NCBI GenBank assembly: GCA_015680685.1 | Contig: MNCI01014438.1 | Span: forward strand, 1,226,891-1,251,259 | Reading direction: 5' to 3' | DNA length: 24,369 nucleotides | Source: Gnetum montanum | Lineage: Eukaryota; Streptophyta; Gnetopsida; Gnetales; Gnetaceae | Shown here: piece by piece, positions 9,508 to 19,518 of the stretch | Position numbering within the stretch: the stretch's first letter is position 1 | How the letters are laid out: each line of letters starts with the position of its first letter | Program-made: the position numbers and the translations under genes | The notes under the pieces: generated by a model | Told to the model about the DNA's origin: nothing | Seen by the model: only the letters and a program-made list of their open reading frames with translations | Database searches by the model: none

Positions 9508-10285
9508 TAAAGGAGACGTCTTTCCAGAATTGAAGTCAATTTCAAAGAGATGTCCTAATCTTGAAGGAGACATCTATAGTAGTTTTTAGATAGTTGTTGC
9601 ATGAATTTTGAGGCATTTTGAAAACTCTGAGGCTATAAGAAGATTTCAATATCTTGGTATTATGCAAGCATTATCAACATCAAAGCATACATTATCTATC
9701 TTATGCCATTGTACTTGTGTGCTTCATTTTTCATACCATTTGCTTGATTTTTTTGTAGAATTGTACTTCAAAGTAGAAGGATATGTAATTTAAGTTACAC
9801 TCTTTCCTTGTGTTTTTGTTTCTCCCTTTCTTATAGCCCTTGTGTTTTTGTTTCTCCCTTTCCTATAGCCCTACGGGGTTGTTGTGCTTCTTGCAAGAAG
9901 GAATCTATAATTGAGTTTGTTAGGATCCTACAGGATTAAGTGTTTATGTAGCATCAAAACACTCGAAAGTGGAGCTTAATTTTATAAAGGTTATGGGATG
10001 CTTGAAACCACATTTTGAGCTTATCAGGACCTTGTGGGATTGAGTGGTTTCACAATGACAAAACACTCTAGGTGTGGAGCTTAGAGCTTGTATAGGGTGT
10101 GGTACCCTTCAAATAATATTTTAGAGAAATAAGTCCAAAGGTGTGTAAGGATTCTACCCTTTGAATGTGGATTTACCGAAGTTGGGAAACCATATAAAAT
10201 TTGGATGTGATTTTTGTGGTTGTTTAATTTTAATTTGGTGAAATTATTCATCCCCCCTTCTAAGTTCTCAGTCCTCAATGAACTT
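9508..10285 (+). repeat. Right half of the older LTR that element 1 entered
   Basis: It continues the left flank. It has a 31-bp direct duplication ending TTATAGCCC / CCTATAGCCC (about 9808-9870) and a roughly 104-bp duplicated block (TTAGGATCCTACAGGATT near 9919; TCAGGACCTTGTGGGATT near 10022), each followed by AAAACACTC and GTGGAGCTTA. It ends with a C-rich ATTCATCCCCCCTTCTAAGT typical of copia LTR ends in plants. The classification comes from style, not from an identified protein, so it is moderate at best. Confidence 0.5.
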
Positions 10286-10303
10286 GCAGTGCTTTTTTTC
10301 ATT

Positions 10304-10352
10304 CTTTATCAATGTCTCTCAGGTTAATCCTCAAAACATCAACAAAGAGGAA
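10304..10352 (+). promoter_or_regulatory. Second copy of stem-loop plus polypurine tract
   Basis: CTTTATCAATGT (10304-10315) faces ACATCAACAAAG (10336-10347), with nine of twelve pairs. AAAGAGGAA then CCAA lead straight into TGAAATACCC at 10357, the same layout as element 1. Only about 70 bp of that element's internal region remains upstream, joined to the copia-like LTR near 10285. Confidence 0.7.
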
Positions 10353-10356
10353 CCAA

Positions 10357-11420
10357 TGAAATACCCAAAAGAAAATTCATGTTATAGCCTATAGCTAAAA
10401 GTCTTTCTAATTTGGTGGAAAATGAGGGTAGATACAACTATATTATTTTCTCCAAAACATGGCATTATGACATTGTATTAATAGAATTTAAAGATAATGT
10501 TTTAATGTAAAATATGAGATTTATAGGTCACATGTTATGGATCTCATACATTTTAGCTTGTGAATTCTAGAAAAATGGTTTGCAAGTTATAAATGCCTTA
10601 TCTTTCATCTTTTGGGAGTTGCAAATTTCATGTATCCAAGCTCATGGAGTTTGGAAATGCTTTGCAAGCCATAGAATTTGGCAACTTTTAGCCCATAGGT
10701 TGAGCATTGTAGTATGATATCCTAGGTAACCTGTAGAAATAGTGTATAGAATTTGGAATTTAAGCCCATATGTTGGGCATCTGAGCCCCATATGCTGGGT
10801 AGCATATGGAGCATACTGTATGAAAGTAAAATTTAGCTAAATTTGCTCATACACTATCAAAAGATGCCCTACATGTTATAATTTGTTAGTAATCTATCAG
10901 TAATCATGGAAAAATTTATCAACCATAAGACTCGATGGCCTATTTAAACAAGGATTTTTGAACCATTTTGTATTTGGTTGAACTAGAGACTTTCAAAGTA
11001 GTGCAAATTTTCAAAAGTCTACAATGTTTCTTCACCCAGCATAGAACATCAAGAGCAAGGAGTTACGTCATTGCAAATCAAATTAGGAGACCAATGTAGA
11101 GGAAGGATGTAGAAAACACCTTGCAAATATGCATCATATTCACAAGGAATTATTATTTCTTAGGCCTTTAAAAGCCTTAATTTGTACTTCCCTTGAACTA
11201 ACTTTTACATTATTATAGTTAATATAAAAGTTGTAGTTTTTCTTTTTTCCAAATATTATTTTCATATTTTCTATGTCTTGGATTTTGCATTGCATTTTTG
11301 TTACAGTCTTTCTATGTTTTACATCAATTGGTAACAAATCTTCCATTTTCCATGTGATCAACAAGAATGTCCATGGATCTAAGGTCAAAACTACTCTACT
11401 TTAATATTTTTGGGGTTCCA
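10357..11420 (+). repeat. 3' LTR (family C) of a truncated Tat-like element, right end uncertain
   Basis: TGAAATACCC directly follows a polypurine tract, so an LTR starts here. It is more AT-rich than families A and B. A TATTTAAA box lies at 10941-10948 and T-rich sequence follows, as in a U5. U3 contains a perfect 9-bp hairpin (10788-10809). I see no clear terminal CA; the end near 11420 is a guess based on where the sequence character changes. Confidence 0.5.
10788..10809. repeat. Perfect 9-bp hairpin in family C U3
   Basis: CCATATGCT (10788-10796) and AGCATATGG (10801-10809) flank a 4-nt loop. A related unpaired copy, GCCCATATGTTGGGC, lies just upstream near 10764. The TATGCT/AGCATA core is that of the family-B palindromes. 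Confidence 0.75.
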
Positions 11421-12356
11421 ACACCAAATTGTTTCGACACTACACACTAGCTCACAAGCTATATCCAATATGGAATCATCCTCTAGTACAATGTTGATCC
11501 AGGCCTCTTTAACATCGCATTATACAACCTTGACTAGTCCCTTAGAGAATTATCCATGAGCATCATGCTACCTCCCTTATTTTGATAATAAGTCAAAACA
11601 ACTAGTGGAAGGATCACATCCTCCAAGTATTTGAATGGCACAAAAACCCTCCTATGTTTTGTCACATCTCTATTACTAGATATCCTTGGTGGGCTTTGAA
11701 CATTATCCACCATGTTGTTTACATTTGAAACCTAAATACAATGCTAAAGAAACACATAGTTTGGTTGAAAAATATCAAGATAAAAACTATATAAGTATTT
11801 TCAAATAATTCATTAATATCTTTCCTATCAACAATGCTAATAATAGGGGTTAAACCAACTCTGATCAAAGGGATTATACATATGAAATGAAGTATTATCT
11901 AATCATAAGCTTCAAAGATCATGTTTAGTGGATTTCCTAAAATATTCATTTATATCATTTTTTAATAAACATAAAATATATTATAATGAAAACATATGTT
12001 TCCATAGTGGAAAATAGAGAGAATATTTATGTTTTTATATTTTATAATTTTTGTGGATTTTCTTAATATGAGAATAAAATAATAATAAACACATATGCAT
12101 TGTAATCTTTATAGAATAAGCACAAAGAAATACATGAAAAGTAATAAACAACTCTTAGTCATAATCTCAATAACCCAACACCATGTCATATATTTGTAAC
12201 CTATTTGGATAAGGATGAATTATCATAGCTTAATGAAATAGACTTTAAATAATATTTTTACTGTTTTAATAATTTAAGGCATAAATGGTATACAAAAAAG
12301 GAAAAATAATAAGCTTTATTCACTATGTAAATACTAGACTCTACATTGATCAAACA
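11420..12356. other. AT-rich stretch with no recognised feature
   Basis: No protein motif, LTR edge or tandem array could be supported. A minus-strand open stretch at about 11553-11710 and another at 11140-11388 (partly in the LTR) show no family signature. The AT-rich composition differs from the neighbouring Tat-like elements and suggests older or different material. Confidence 0.4.
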
Positions 12357-13025
12357 GTTCCATGCTACCTAAGCAAGGTAGCACTCTTACAGAGTCTAGT
12401 CATATTTGTGAAAGTAATGAATCAAAATACACATACAAGATAGGAAGAAAATCAACTTACCCAAGGGAGTAAGATATTTTCACATAAATTATATGTCAAA
12501 AGCTTAAATGGAATCAAATTTATGTCTATGATCTATATGAGAGCTCATCCTATGTATTTATAGTTTTCACAAGATAATGCTATAGGTTGACTAGTGTTGA
12601 GGCATCAACATAGCCCTCTCAAAATAGTAAAGGCTAATCCCAATCACACCATGAGCAAAGTAGACTAAACCAAGTTTAGGAAGGGCTACATTAGTACTAG
12701 GGGATGTACTAAAATAGGGTAGTTAGTGCACCTCCCTTCCTAAAATTACAATTCTTGTTGCCATTTTTGGGTAAAAGTCAAAACCTAAGGGGACATGTCA
12801 AAGGAGTTATAGGATGTCCAAACAAAGCTAAAAGCATCCTAAGGAACTTATAACATACATAAAATATTTATGTATATTACAAGAGAAAATGATAAAAACA
12901 TAGGAGACATGAGACTCAATCAAACATGCTAGAACTGCAAACATTGGATGTGTTAAATACTTCTTGAGTCAAGATCTTACAATAGTCATAAAAAAATACT
13001 AGTAGATTCTTCATTCATGTCTCAT
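12357..13025 (-). repeat. Left arm of a head-to-head LTR-like pair
   Basis: Its reverse complement aligns with 13420-14030 over almost the whole length. Shared blocks include TTTGACATATRATTTATGTG, GGTAAGTTGATTTT, TGAAAACTATAAATAC and GGTTTTGACTTTT. The TATA box reads leftwards (12555-12562, minus strand). Divergence is substantial, so these are not a recent duplication. The end near 12357 is where similarity fades. Confidence 0.65.
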
Positions 13026-13419
13026 GCTCTCGAATACCTTATTTCATTTAGTTGTTGATATCACCTATTTTAAATTATTTTGATTTTTTAGAATGCAAGG
13101 AATACATGTTCTTATCAATTTCTATGTTTCTATCTTTATTTTTATGATCATATTCGTTAGTATGTGCATTTAATTCACAAAATCAAAGACTACTATCTCA
13201 TAACTTAGTTGTGGGGGAGAGGTAGAGTTGGGTGTGTATTATTTTATTTACTCCTACATCATTTAGCATAGCCATGTACATCTTCGGCATTTGATTGTGA
13301 TTTTTATCTTTCTATTTTCTTTGGAAATTATACTTATCATTGTTTCTATGCATAATTTTTTTAAGAATGGTTTAATGCATAACAATTTCACTTGATTTTA
13401 AGCATTATTGCATTGTAAT
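13026..13419. other. Spacer between the two arms, with a purine tract
   Basis: About 0.4 kb, AT-rich. GTGGGGGAGAGGTAGAG at 13211-13227 resembles the polypurine tract that precedes a 3' LTR, which would make the right arm a 3' LTR starting a little after it. No coding frame was recognised. Confidence 0.4.
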
Positions 13420-14030
13420 GTGTTGAATCATAAGGGAATGATGTGTCATTTAGTAGTATTTTGTATGTCCATTGTAAGCCTCTAACTTGGAAAGTATTTT
13501 ATGCATCCTAAGTTTGTAGTCATGGCATTTTTAGTTATGATTTATGTCTTTTGAGTTTTTACCCTTACCTCTTGTATCATGCTTTAGGGTTATCTATATG
13601 TCCTAAGTTTCTTAGAATGCTTCTAACATTATCCAAAAATCCTAGGGCCCTTTCCACATGCCCTCTTGGGTTTTGACTTTTGCCTAGAATTGGTGGTTTA
13701 AAGTGTGATTTGGGGGTAATGTGATGATTACCTTATATCAACCAATTTACATATGGTATGACCAGGATTAGCCACTAGTGCATTAATTGATCTCCATGCA
13801 CACATATGCATTAGCAAACCTCTACCATTACTTCATGAAAACTATAAATACCTAAGATCAAATATCATAAATATCTTAGTCCTAATATCCTTTTTATTTG
13901 GCCCTTTGACATATGATTTATGTGAAGAGATTCTCCTCCCTTAGGTAAGTTGATTTTATTCCTATTTTGCATGTGTATTTTGAGTCGTTTCTTTCACAAA
14001 TTTGGCTAGACTCTATTAAAGTGCTCAAGG
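13420..14030 (+). repeat. Right arm of the head-to-head LTR-like pair
   Basis: It is the partner of 12357-13025 in opposite orientation. TATAAATA at 13843-13850 reads rightwards, so the two boxes diverge. The arm ends within AGACTCTATTAAAGTGCTC, where the next base pairs already belong to element 2's protease. The abrupt join suggests deletion or recombination, not a clean insertion. Confidence 0.65.
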
Positions 14031-14031
14031 G

Positions 14032-14619
14032 GATCAGTTCCCCACGAACGCGACATTCAGCATGGTCAAGGAGATGCCCAGGTTTAACCTGATCCTGGGG
14101 AGATCATGGTTAGCACAACTTAGGACTGTCTCTTCACCCATTCATTAGGAAATCCCCCTACCATACGCAGGCAGGGAGATGGTGATCCATGGTGATGAGG
14201 TAGTGGCACAAGCTATCAATAATGTAGACATGGAGCAAGGCTTAGAGGCTGTAACCTGTGAGAATGAAGCACCTACTTACACATGCACTAACCATCCAGC
14301 TGGGGAATCGGCTCAGCAGGCCAATTTCCAAAATGAAAGCACGTGGGCTGAGTTGCCTTTCCAAGTGGGAGACAATGATGTAAATTAAGTCCCTGGCAAA
14401 GTGCCTCGGCCTTACATTCTGCTCAACCCACGATGGATCAAGAAGCAACTACGCATAGTGTAGCAACCCCGCTATTTCCTACCTAGTCACCATCCTTTGT
14501 ACATTTACCATATCATTGTTTTGCATCCATCCATCTACGTAAGTTACCAGTTAGCCACTCTCCAAATTGGTAACGTATCATCTCTTTGGCGTGCTACGCT
14601 ATGGCCTGAAATGGCCTAA
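14032..14619 (+). pseudogene. gag-pro: Gag-protease C-terminal fragment of element 2
   Basis: The frame opens at DQFPTN, equivalent to EQFPTS in element 1 (6016), and continues with RFNLILGRSWLAQ, the C-terminal protease motif ILGR that element 1 has lost, then VSSPIH and LPYAG. Internal stops are at 14146 (TAG), 14386 (TAA) and 14461 (TAG). After the last comes a tract rich in Y, I, L and V (HHPLYIYHIIVLHPSIYV), in the place of element 1's hydrophobic tail. The frame ends at TAA 14617 inside the first GGCCTAAAACTA repeat, as element 1's frame ends in CCGAAAAGGCCTTAAACTA. The catalytic half is missing, cut by the junction at 14031. Confidence 0.78.
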
Positions 14620-14850
14620 AACTAGCAATGGCCCGAAATGGCCTAAAACTATGTTCCACCATGGCCAGAAATGGCCTAAAACTATGCTACACTATGGCCT
14701 GAAATGGCCTAAAACTATGTTCCACCACGGCCAGAAATGGCCTAAAACTATGCTACGCTATGGACCAAAATGGCCTAAAACTATGCTACGCTATGGCCCG
14801 AAATGGCCTAAAACTAGTAGGGGCCTGAAATGGCCTAAAATTAGCACATA
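14602..14850 (+). repeat. 27-33-bp tandem array with GGCC-N-GGCCTAAAACTA units
   Basis: About eight units of the form ATGGCCNGAAATGGCC + TAAAACTA, mostly 33 bp, with alternating spacers (TGTTCCACC or TGCTACGCT). GGCC occurs twice per unit and can fold on itself. Because units are multiples of three, one frame (14567-14851) stays open and reads KWPKTM repeatedly, but it is not the gag frame and has no sign of being a gene. Confidence 0.85.
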
Positions 14851-14949
14851 AAAGCATGAAAATTTTACATAAAACTTAGCACGTAGCCAATGCATAAGTT
14901 AGCATAGAATCGATTTATTTTTCAAAATTCTCCCCTTTATTCAACACTT

Positions 14950-15180
14950 TTGTCTCTTAGACAAAGTTTGCAAAAGTTTTACAAAAATCCAAAATTCCAA
15001 AAAAATCCCATGCTGTCATGGGTTTTCACTGCCTACATCATCTTCATCATTTGGTTCTGCATTACCCCCTTCTACGTCGCCTTCCCTTGCATGGTCCTCT
15101 ACCGCCCCTTCATTCCTACCCTCTGTGGATCCTACACTCTCACCCAGAACCTGCATCATAGAAATGAGGTAATCAGCTAG
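14950..15180 (+). CDS. Short hydrophobic open frame of unknown status
   Basis: A 76-residue frame from ATG 14950. It starts basic (SLRQSLQKFYKNPKFQK) and then has a hydrophobic stretch from about residue 22 to 50 (TAYIIFIIWFCITPFY, then VAFPCMVLY) that could cross a membrane. It sits between the GGCC array and the integrase remnant, where a Tat-like element would carry pol. I recognise no family, and element 1 has no obvious matching frame at this site. It may be chance; the intact frame and coherent hydrophobicity are the only support. Confidence 0.25.
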   Translation: MSLRQSLQKFYKNPKFQKNPMLSWVFTAYIIFIIWFCITPFYVAFPCMVLYRPFIPTLCGSYTLTQNLHHRNEVIS

Positions 15181-15230
15181 GGAAACACATGTAAGCTACA
15201 ACAAAACACAAGCACTAACATAGTAGAAAG

Positions 15231-16070
15231 CGACTAGACCTCATAGGACCTATCACGCCTAAGTCCTCCGTAGGGCATAGCTTCATCATCACTGCCATTG
15301 AGTACTTTACTAAGTGGGTGGAAGCTATTCCCCTGAGGAAGATGACATCTCAGTAGGTCTGCCACTTCATCCTAGATAACATCATGACAAGGTTTAGGCT
15401 TCCGATGAATATTGTAATCGATAATGGACCACAGTTCAGTAGTACGGAAACCTAAACCTTATGCAGCAATATGGGAATCAGGCAATCATTCTCCTCCCCA
15501 TATTACCTACGGGTGAATGGGTAGGCGGAGGCTAGAAATAAGTCCATCATCAACTTGTTGAAAAGGATGCTTAGAAATAGCAAGAGGTGGTGGCATGAGC
15601 AAATCCTCTATGTTATATGGGCCTACAGGACAACATGTAGGACTAAGACAAGTAAGACTCCTTACACTCTCGTTTATGGATCTGAAGTTGTGTTGCCTCT
15701 TGAGTTTCAGGTACCATCAGTCCGGATGATCCTATCTGATGTCATGAGTGAAGCCCAGAACAACGAGTTGAGAATTATCAACATCAACTTAATAGAGGAG
15801 GAGCGTGCACAAACGCTGAGCTGCATAGAGCACTACCAGAGCAAGTAGCGGTAAAAGCATCATGCAAACCCACATCAACGGCCAATACAAAAGGGAGACT
15901 TTGTCCTCGAGGCTATCCATGAACATATGAGAAAATTCTTAGCTAACTGGGAAGGCCCATACATGGTAACCAAAGCCTTTGGGAATGGAGCCTTCAAGCT
16001 GGCAGACATGGATGGGAACAAGTTCACAAACCCAATGAATCACTTATACCTCAAGCTGTACTACATCTAA
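15231..16070 (+). pseudogene. int: Integrase fragment of element 2 with D,D35E triad
   Basis: A single frame of 280 codons reads through to TAA at 16068 with five internal stops and no frameshift. It starts RLDLIGPI (first catalytic Asp), continues FTKWVEAIPLR, then IDNGPQFS (second Asp) and NG-stop-AEARNKSI, where the Glu lies 36 residues after the Asp (D-x35-E). The next part, AYRTTCRTKTSKTPYTLVYG, is the usual end of the core; the C-terminal part has QKGDFVLE and NWEGPYMV, as in plant Ty3/gypsy integrases. The stop before AEA is where relatives have Q (CAG to TAG). The N-terminal zinc finger, RNase H and RT are missing. It would join element DNA to the chromosome; now inactive. Confidence 0.9.
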
Positions 16071-16089
16071 GAATATGGAGTAGACAAGC

Positions 16090-16400
16090 AAACGTCCGCT
16101 ACAACGTAAAACTGGCAAAGGTGAGCAAACGTCCGCTACGATGTTAAACTGGCACAACGTCACCAACATCCTCTATGATGTAAAACTGGCACAACACGTC
16201 CGATATGACGTAAAACTGTCACAGCTCATCCGCTACGATGTAAAACTAACACGGATAGTTCGCTATGACTATAAAATGGCATAGCACATCTGCTACGACG
16301 TTAAATTGGCACATACGGTCTACTGGGACCTTAAGCTAGCACAACAGTCTGCTGGGACCTTAAACTAGCACATGGTCTACCAGGACCTTAAACTAGGTTC
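16090..16400 (+). repeat. Second TAAACTRG module array, element 2
   Basis: About ten modules at roughly 30-38 bp intervals: CGCTACGATGTAAAACTGGC and variants up to 16310, then TGCTGGGACCTTAAACTAGC types to 16400. The constant part is TAAA(A)CTRGC; the preceding block varies. Element 1 shows the same modules after its gag-protease frame, including CACTACGATGCTAAACTGGC near 6900. Confidence 0.8.
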
Positions 16401-17726
16401 GTGACATGTCCTCAGCATGCATTTACACCAAGTACATACCAAGCAAGCGTGCACAATGCTGACGTGGTGTGGGATTTTGTAGTTCCAAAATGCAATTCAC
16501 GAAGCGATGAGAAAATGATCTAGAACATATGTGACATTGCTACTCCTGGCACCTTGCTGATTCCTTGAAGATGTTATATGACATCTCACTGATCCCCCGG
16601 ACCTACTATCGTCATAGCTCATTGCCCTGATGGTAGTTCCTTGGTCAGTGCCTACTACTGGAGTTCTGACAGTATTGTGGCCTAGCCACAATATTGTTAC
16701 CCTCTAGCTCCCTGCCAACATCTGAGCTGAAGTGACATTTAGCTATGTGGTAGCTGATCCCATAGTTGAACTAAGAATGCATGCCTTGGGCAGGAATTCC
16801 AGAGCATCCACACTCACAGCAACTCCCCACTCCTTTGATGCCAGCTCCTCCATGCTAATGCTACCAAGGCCGCTATTGGCCTTCCTACTTTGGACACCAT
16901 ACACCAGCAAAGGTGTCCAAGAGCTTCAACAATGTCTGCATCAAGCAAGACCTTTGCCCTCATTTTGCATCATGGCTATTTCTCCTGGTTTTCTCTCTGT
17001 TGTGTTTATAGAGGCATCGGCCAAAGGTGCGTCTCACCACGGTAGCGAATGCTACAACGTTGTGAAGTGACTGTCTTGACTAGCTTGGCTACTTCAGAGT
17101 GTACATCCTACCCTACATTCTAAGCTCCTTCCCTTTACCTTACTCCTTGCATCTATAATTCCTATGCGCTCCCCTCTTTTACAAGATTTTCCTAATGTTT
17201 GTTAAGCCCTCTTGTTTGCTCAACCGCAAAGTCCGTGACGTGCGTAACATAGCTTGCCGCATGGGAAGCATCTGTAGGTAGGTTAAAGCCCCATACAGAT
17301 ATAACACAACTCATATTGGGAAAGAAACACCTGTCCTACAACAAGGTTGTTTGCAAATGTAAACATAAAAATAGCAAAAGGAAAAAGCATAAGAGAGCAA
17401 AATCCCACACGTACATAAACAAAACATGCCTAAAACAAATGGTACATAAGCCATTTCGCAATCACCCTCTCCAAACATTTCAATGAGAGGTCGAAGGTCA
17501 GTGAAAGTAAAGATGAAAACATGAACAAATCCCTCATGAGCACTCCAATGAGGGACTCTACTAAGCCTCATCTTTATCCTTTTCCTGAACCTCCTTCCTC
17601 CCTGCTTTGCCCTTTCCCCCCCCCCCCCAAAAAAACCAATGCAACACTCTCAAGCACAACTAAGTGATGTCTTCACGATCACCGCACAACAATGTTAGAG
17701 TTTTGTGTTCCGTGATGTTCCATATT
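16401..17726 (+). other. 3' non-coding region of element 2
   Basis: It contains the block TCTCACCACGGTAGCGAA at 17032-17049 shared with element 1 and, at 17616-17635, thirteen C followed by seven A. A frame at 16732-17070 spans the shared block but its protein has no motif and no equivalent frame in element 1, so it is not called a gene. Otherwise nothing is recognised. Confidence 0.55.
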
Positions 17727-17775
17727 CTTTGTCAACGTCTCTTGGGCCCATCCTCTAAACGTCGACAAAGAGGGA
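17727..17775 (+). promoter_or_regulatory. Stem-loop and polypurine tract of element 2
   Basis: CTTTGTCAACGT (17727-17738) can pair with ACGTCGACAAAG (17759-17770), eleven of twelve positions, the best of the three copies. AAAGAGGGA (17767-17775) and CCAA then lead into TGAAACACCC at 17780. The 3' arm overlaps the purine tract. Confidence 0.78.
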
Positions 17776-18012
17776 CCAATGAAACACCCTAAGTGTTCAA
17801 GGCCTCCTTACTTCACCAAGCTATCGCAATTTAGGCAGCGTCACGGCAGTTCATCAAGAAATGGATGTTCTAGGATTTAGGTTGTGCATTTTGGCAAATT
17901 TTCTAGCTGGGTAATTTGTCCAGCTGACAACCTACACAAAAGAAATGTAGAGAGTTGTCAGCGGTGCTCAAAATGCTCAAAACAGTTTGGCAAGTTTTCT
18001 AGTCAAGGAGTT

Positions 18013-18682
18013 TGCTACGCTACGCAATGCTATATAGCGTAGCAGGCTTCGGGAGATAGTTGTTCAAACAGTCAACCATAAATTGTTGCAAGACAAGATG
18101 CTACACTATGCTATGCTACACAGCATAGCACAATATAGTGAGAGCAAGGTAGGAAGGCTCAGCCTACTTAGTGATTTCAAATGCACTCAGTCAGCACCTC
18201 TGACCTTCGAAAATAGTTGCTTCGCTCAACTCCAAGTTCTTCAACAATGGCTCCATCACCAGAAAACAAAAAACTTAGCAAAAAGTAGGCCATGTTGGTT
18301 GCTACGCTTTTCTACACTAGATAGCATAACATAGTGTAGCAACTCTACTAAAGCAACGAAAGGCATCTCAAAGGGAGGGATCAGCAAGTTCGCAAGTTTT
18401 GTAGTGCAAAATGAAAAGTTTGCAGATTGGAGATGTTTTTGTAACTAAGGCCAGCTGCTACACTATGCTATGCTATGTAGCATAGCATAGCATAGAAAAT
18501 ATGCAATAAATAGTCAGCGCACTTCAAAATTTTCTGACACATGTAGTAGGACACAATGCAAGTTTTTGCCTTGAACTTGCGGCTACGCTATGCTATGCTG
18601 CATAGCATAGCATAACGTAGCAAGATGCTACATTATGCTAACATGCTATGTTACAAGGCATAGCATAGCATAGCAAGCAGTT
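18013..18682. repeat. Cluster of palindromes in U3 of the element 2 LTR
   Basis: TGCTACGCTA 18013-18022 pairs with 18035-18044 (10 bp). TGCTATGCT 18109-18117 pairs with 18122-18130 (9 bp, 4-nt loop). GTTGCTAC 18298-18305 pairs with 18336-18343, with CTACACTA/TAGTGTAG nested inside. CTATGCTATGCTATG 18463-18477 pairs with 18481-18495 (15 bp, 3-nt loop). The block 18582-18621 is a near-perfect 40-bp palindrome, followed by a degenerate one to 18682. All use TACGCT, TATGCT or their complements. Confidence 0.9.
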
Positions 18683-18883
18683 ATGCTACATCAATGCACT
18701 TTACTAGTTTGCACTGTTGGCACACATCTCCAGGTTCTGATGATGTAATTATAGCATGGCAGGCTCATAATTACACCATGGCAAGCTCATTCAATGGTCG
18801 TGCACACCCACGTAGCATAGAAATGTCAACATGGGCCCAGGACACATGGCATCCAAACTGCACCTTTCATGTGCCCTTGGACC

Positions 18884-18891
18884 TATAAATA
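18884..18891 (+). promoter_or_regulatory. TATA box of the element 2 3' LTR
   Basis: TATAAATA after CCCTTGGACC and before CCCCAATGAG, aligned with the box at 21436 in element 3. It lies about 200 bp downstream of the palindrome cluster. Confidence 0.7.
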
Positions 18892-19518
18892 CCCCAATGA
18901 GTGATGCTCAAAGGGTGGTTTTCTGGATGGTCGACTGGTGGGTGATTTGCTTAGCAAGCAAGCAAATGTTATAATTATGATCCTGAGCATTGTAAACATA
19001 TTTTTTGACATTGTAAATAGTGGTCCTTATCGTTTGGCATTCTGTTCTACCCTTCCTACTATCCTCATAGCATTTTGCATTATTGACTCTTGAGTCCACG
19101 TTTAAGCATGTAGTTGTCTTGCTCTGGACGTTTTGGTTACCTTTGGGATCTCTGCGCCTCCTAGCGTCGCGCAACCAATTGTATCCACCTTTGATAGAGT
19201 GAAGTCATAATCTTGAAGCAGTGCATCTTCCTAACTACATTTTTACCTTGTTTTCTTATTTATCATTACATTTTTACATTGTTTTCTGCCCCTTTTGCAT
19301 TTAAAGTTATCATTTTATGCTAGAAGTCTCGTTTTCAAATTATCCATTAATGAAAGGTTATATTAACATCGACTAAGTCCATGTCTGATCGACTAGACTG
19401 TTCAAGGCACCCCATTTCTATTTTATCCAGCACAGCCCTCACGCAGACACGAGGTTGAGACTGTCATGATTGACGGCCTCTCGGTGTTTTCCAGGCATCG
19501 ACATTTTCAGTCACTAGA

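Larger units (their letters stand above)
14031..19518 (+). mobile_element. Element 2: left-truncated Tat-like retrotransposon
   Basis: It begins inside the protease, then has a tandem array, an integrase remnant, a second array, stem-loop plus purine tract and a family-B 3' LTR. The 5' LTR, leader, gag, RT and RNase H are absent from the window. Order and motifs match element 1 where both exist, for example QFPT, SSPIH, LPYxGxxxxIH and the PPT block, so the two descend from one lineage. Unlike element 1 it retains an integrase. Confidence 0.75.
17780..19518 (+). repeat. 3' LTR of element 2 (family B)
   Basis: It starts TGAAACACCC after the purine tract and ends near CAGTCACTAGA, a damaged terminus where the other LTRs end TACA or TATA. 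U3 carries at least five near-perfect palindromes. TATAAATA is at 18884-18891, 634 bp from the end. It aligns with the element 3 LTR in the GGACACATGGCATCCAAA block before the TATA box and in U5 (CAAGGCACCCCATTTC, CTCTCGGTGT). The two differ enough to be independent insertions. Short frames at 18083 and 18694, and an antisense one at 18908, are not genes. Confidence 0.82.

Noticed and set aside
11140-11720. Minus-strand open stretches in the AT-rich block
   Set aside because: Short, no recognisable domain, and AT-rich sequence without supporting context.
16732-17070. 112-codon frame in element 2's 3' region
   Set aside because: Protein shows no family signature; the homologous DNA in element 1 is not open in that frame.
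17616-17635. C13A7 run as a regulatory site
   Set aside because: Most likely a homopolymer artefact or simple-sequence drift in the 3' region; no second copy in element 1.
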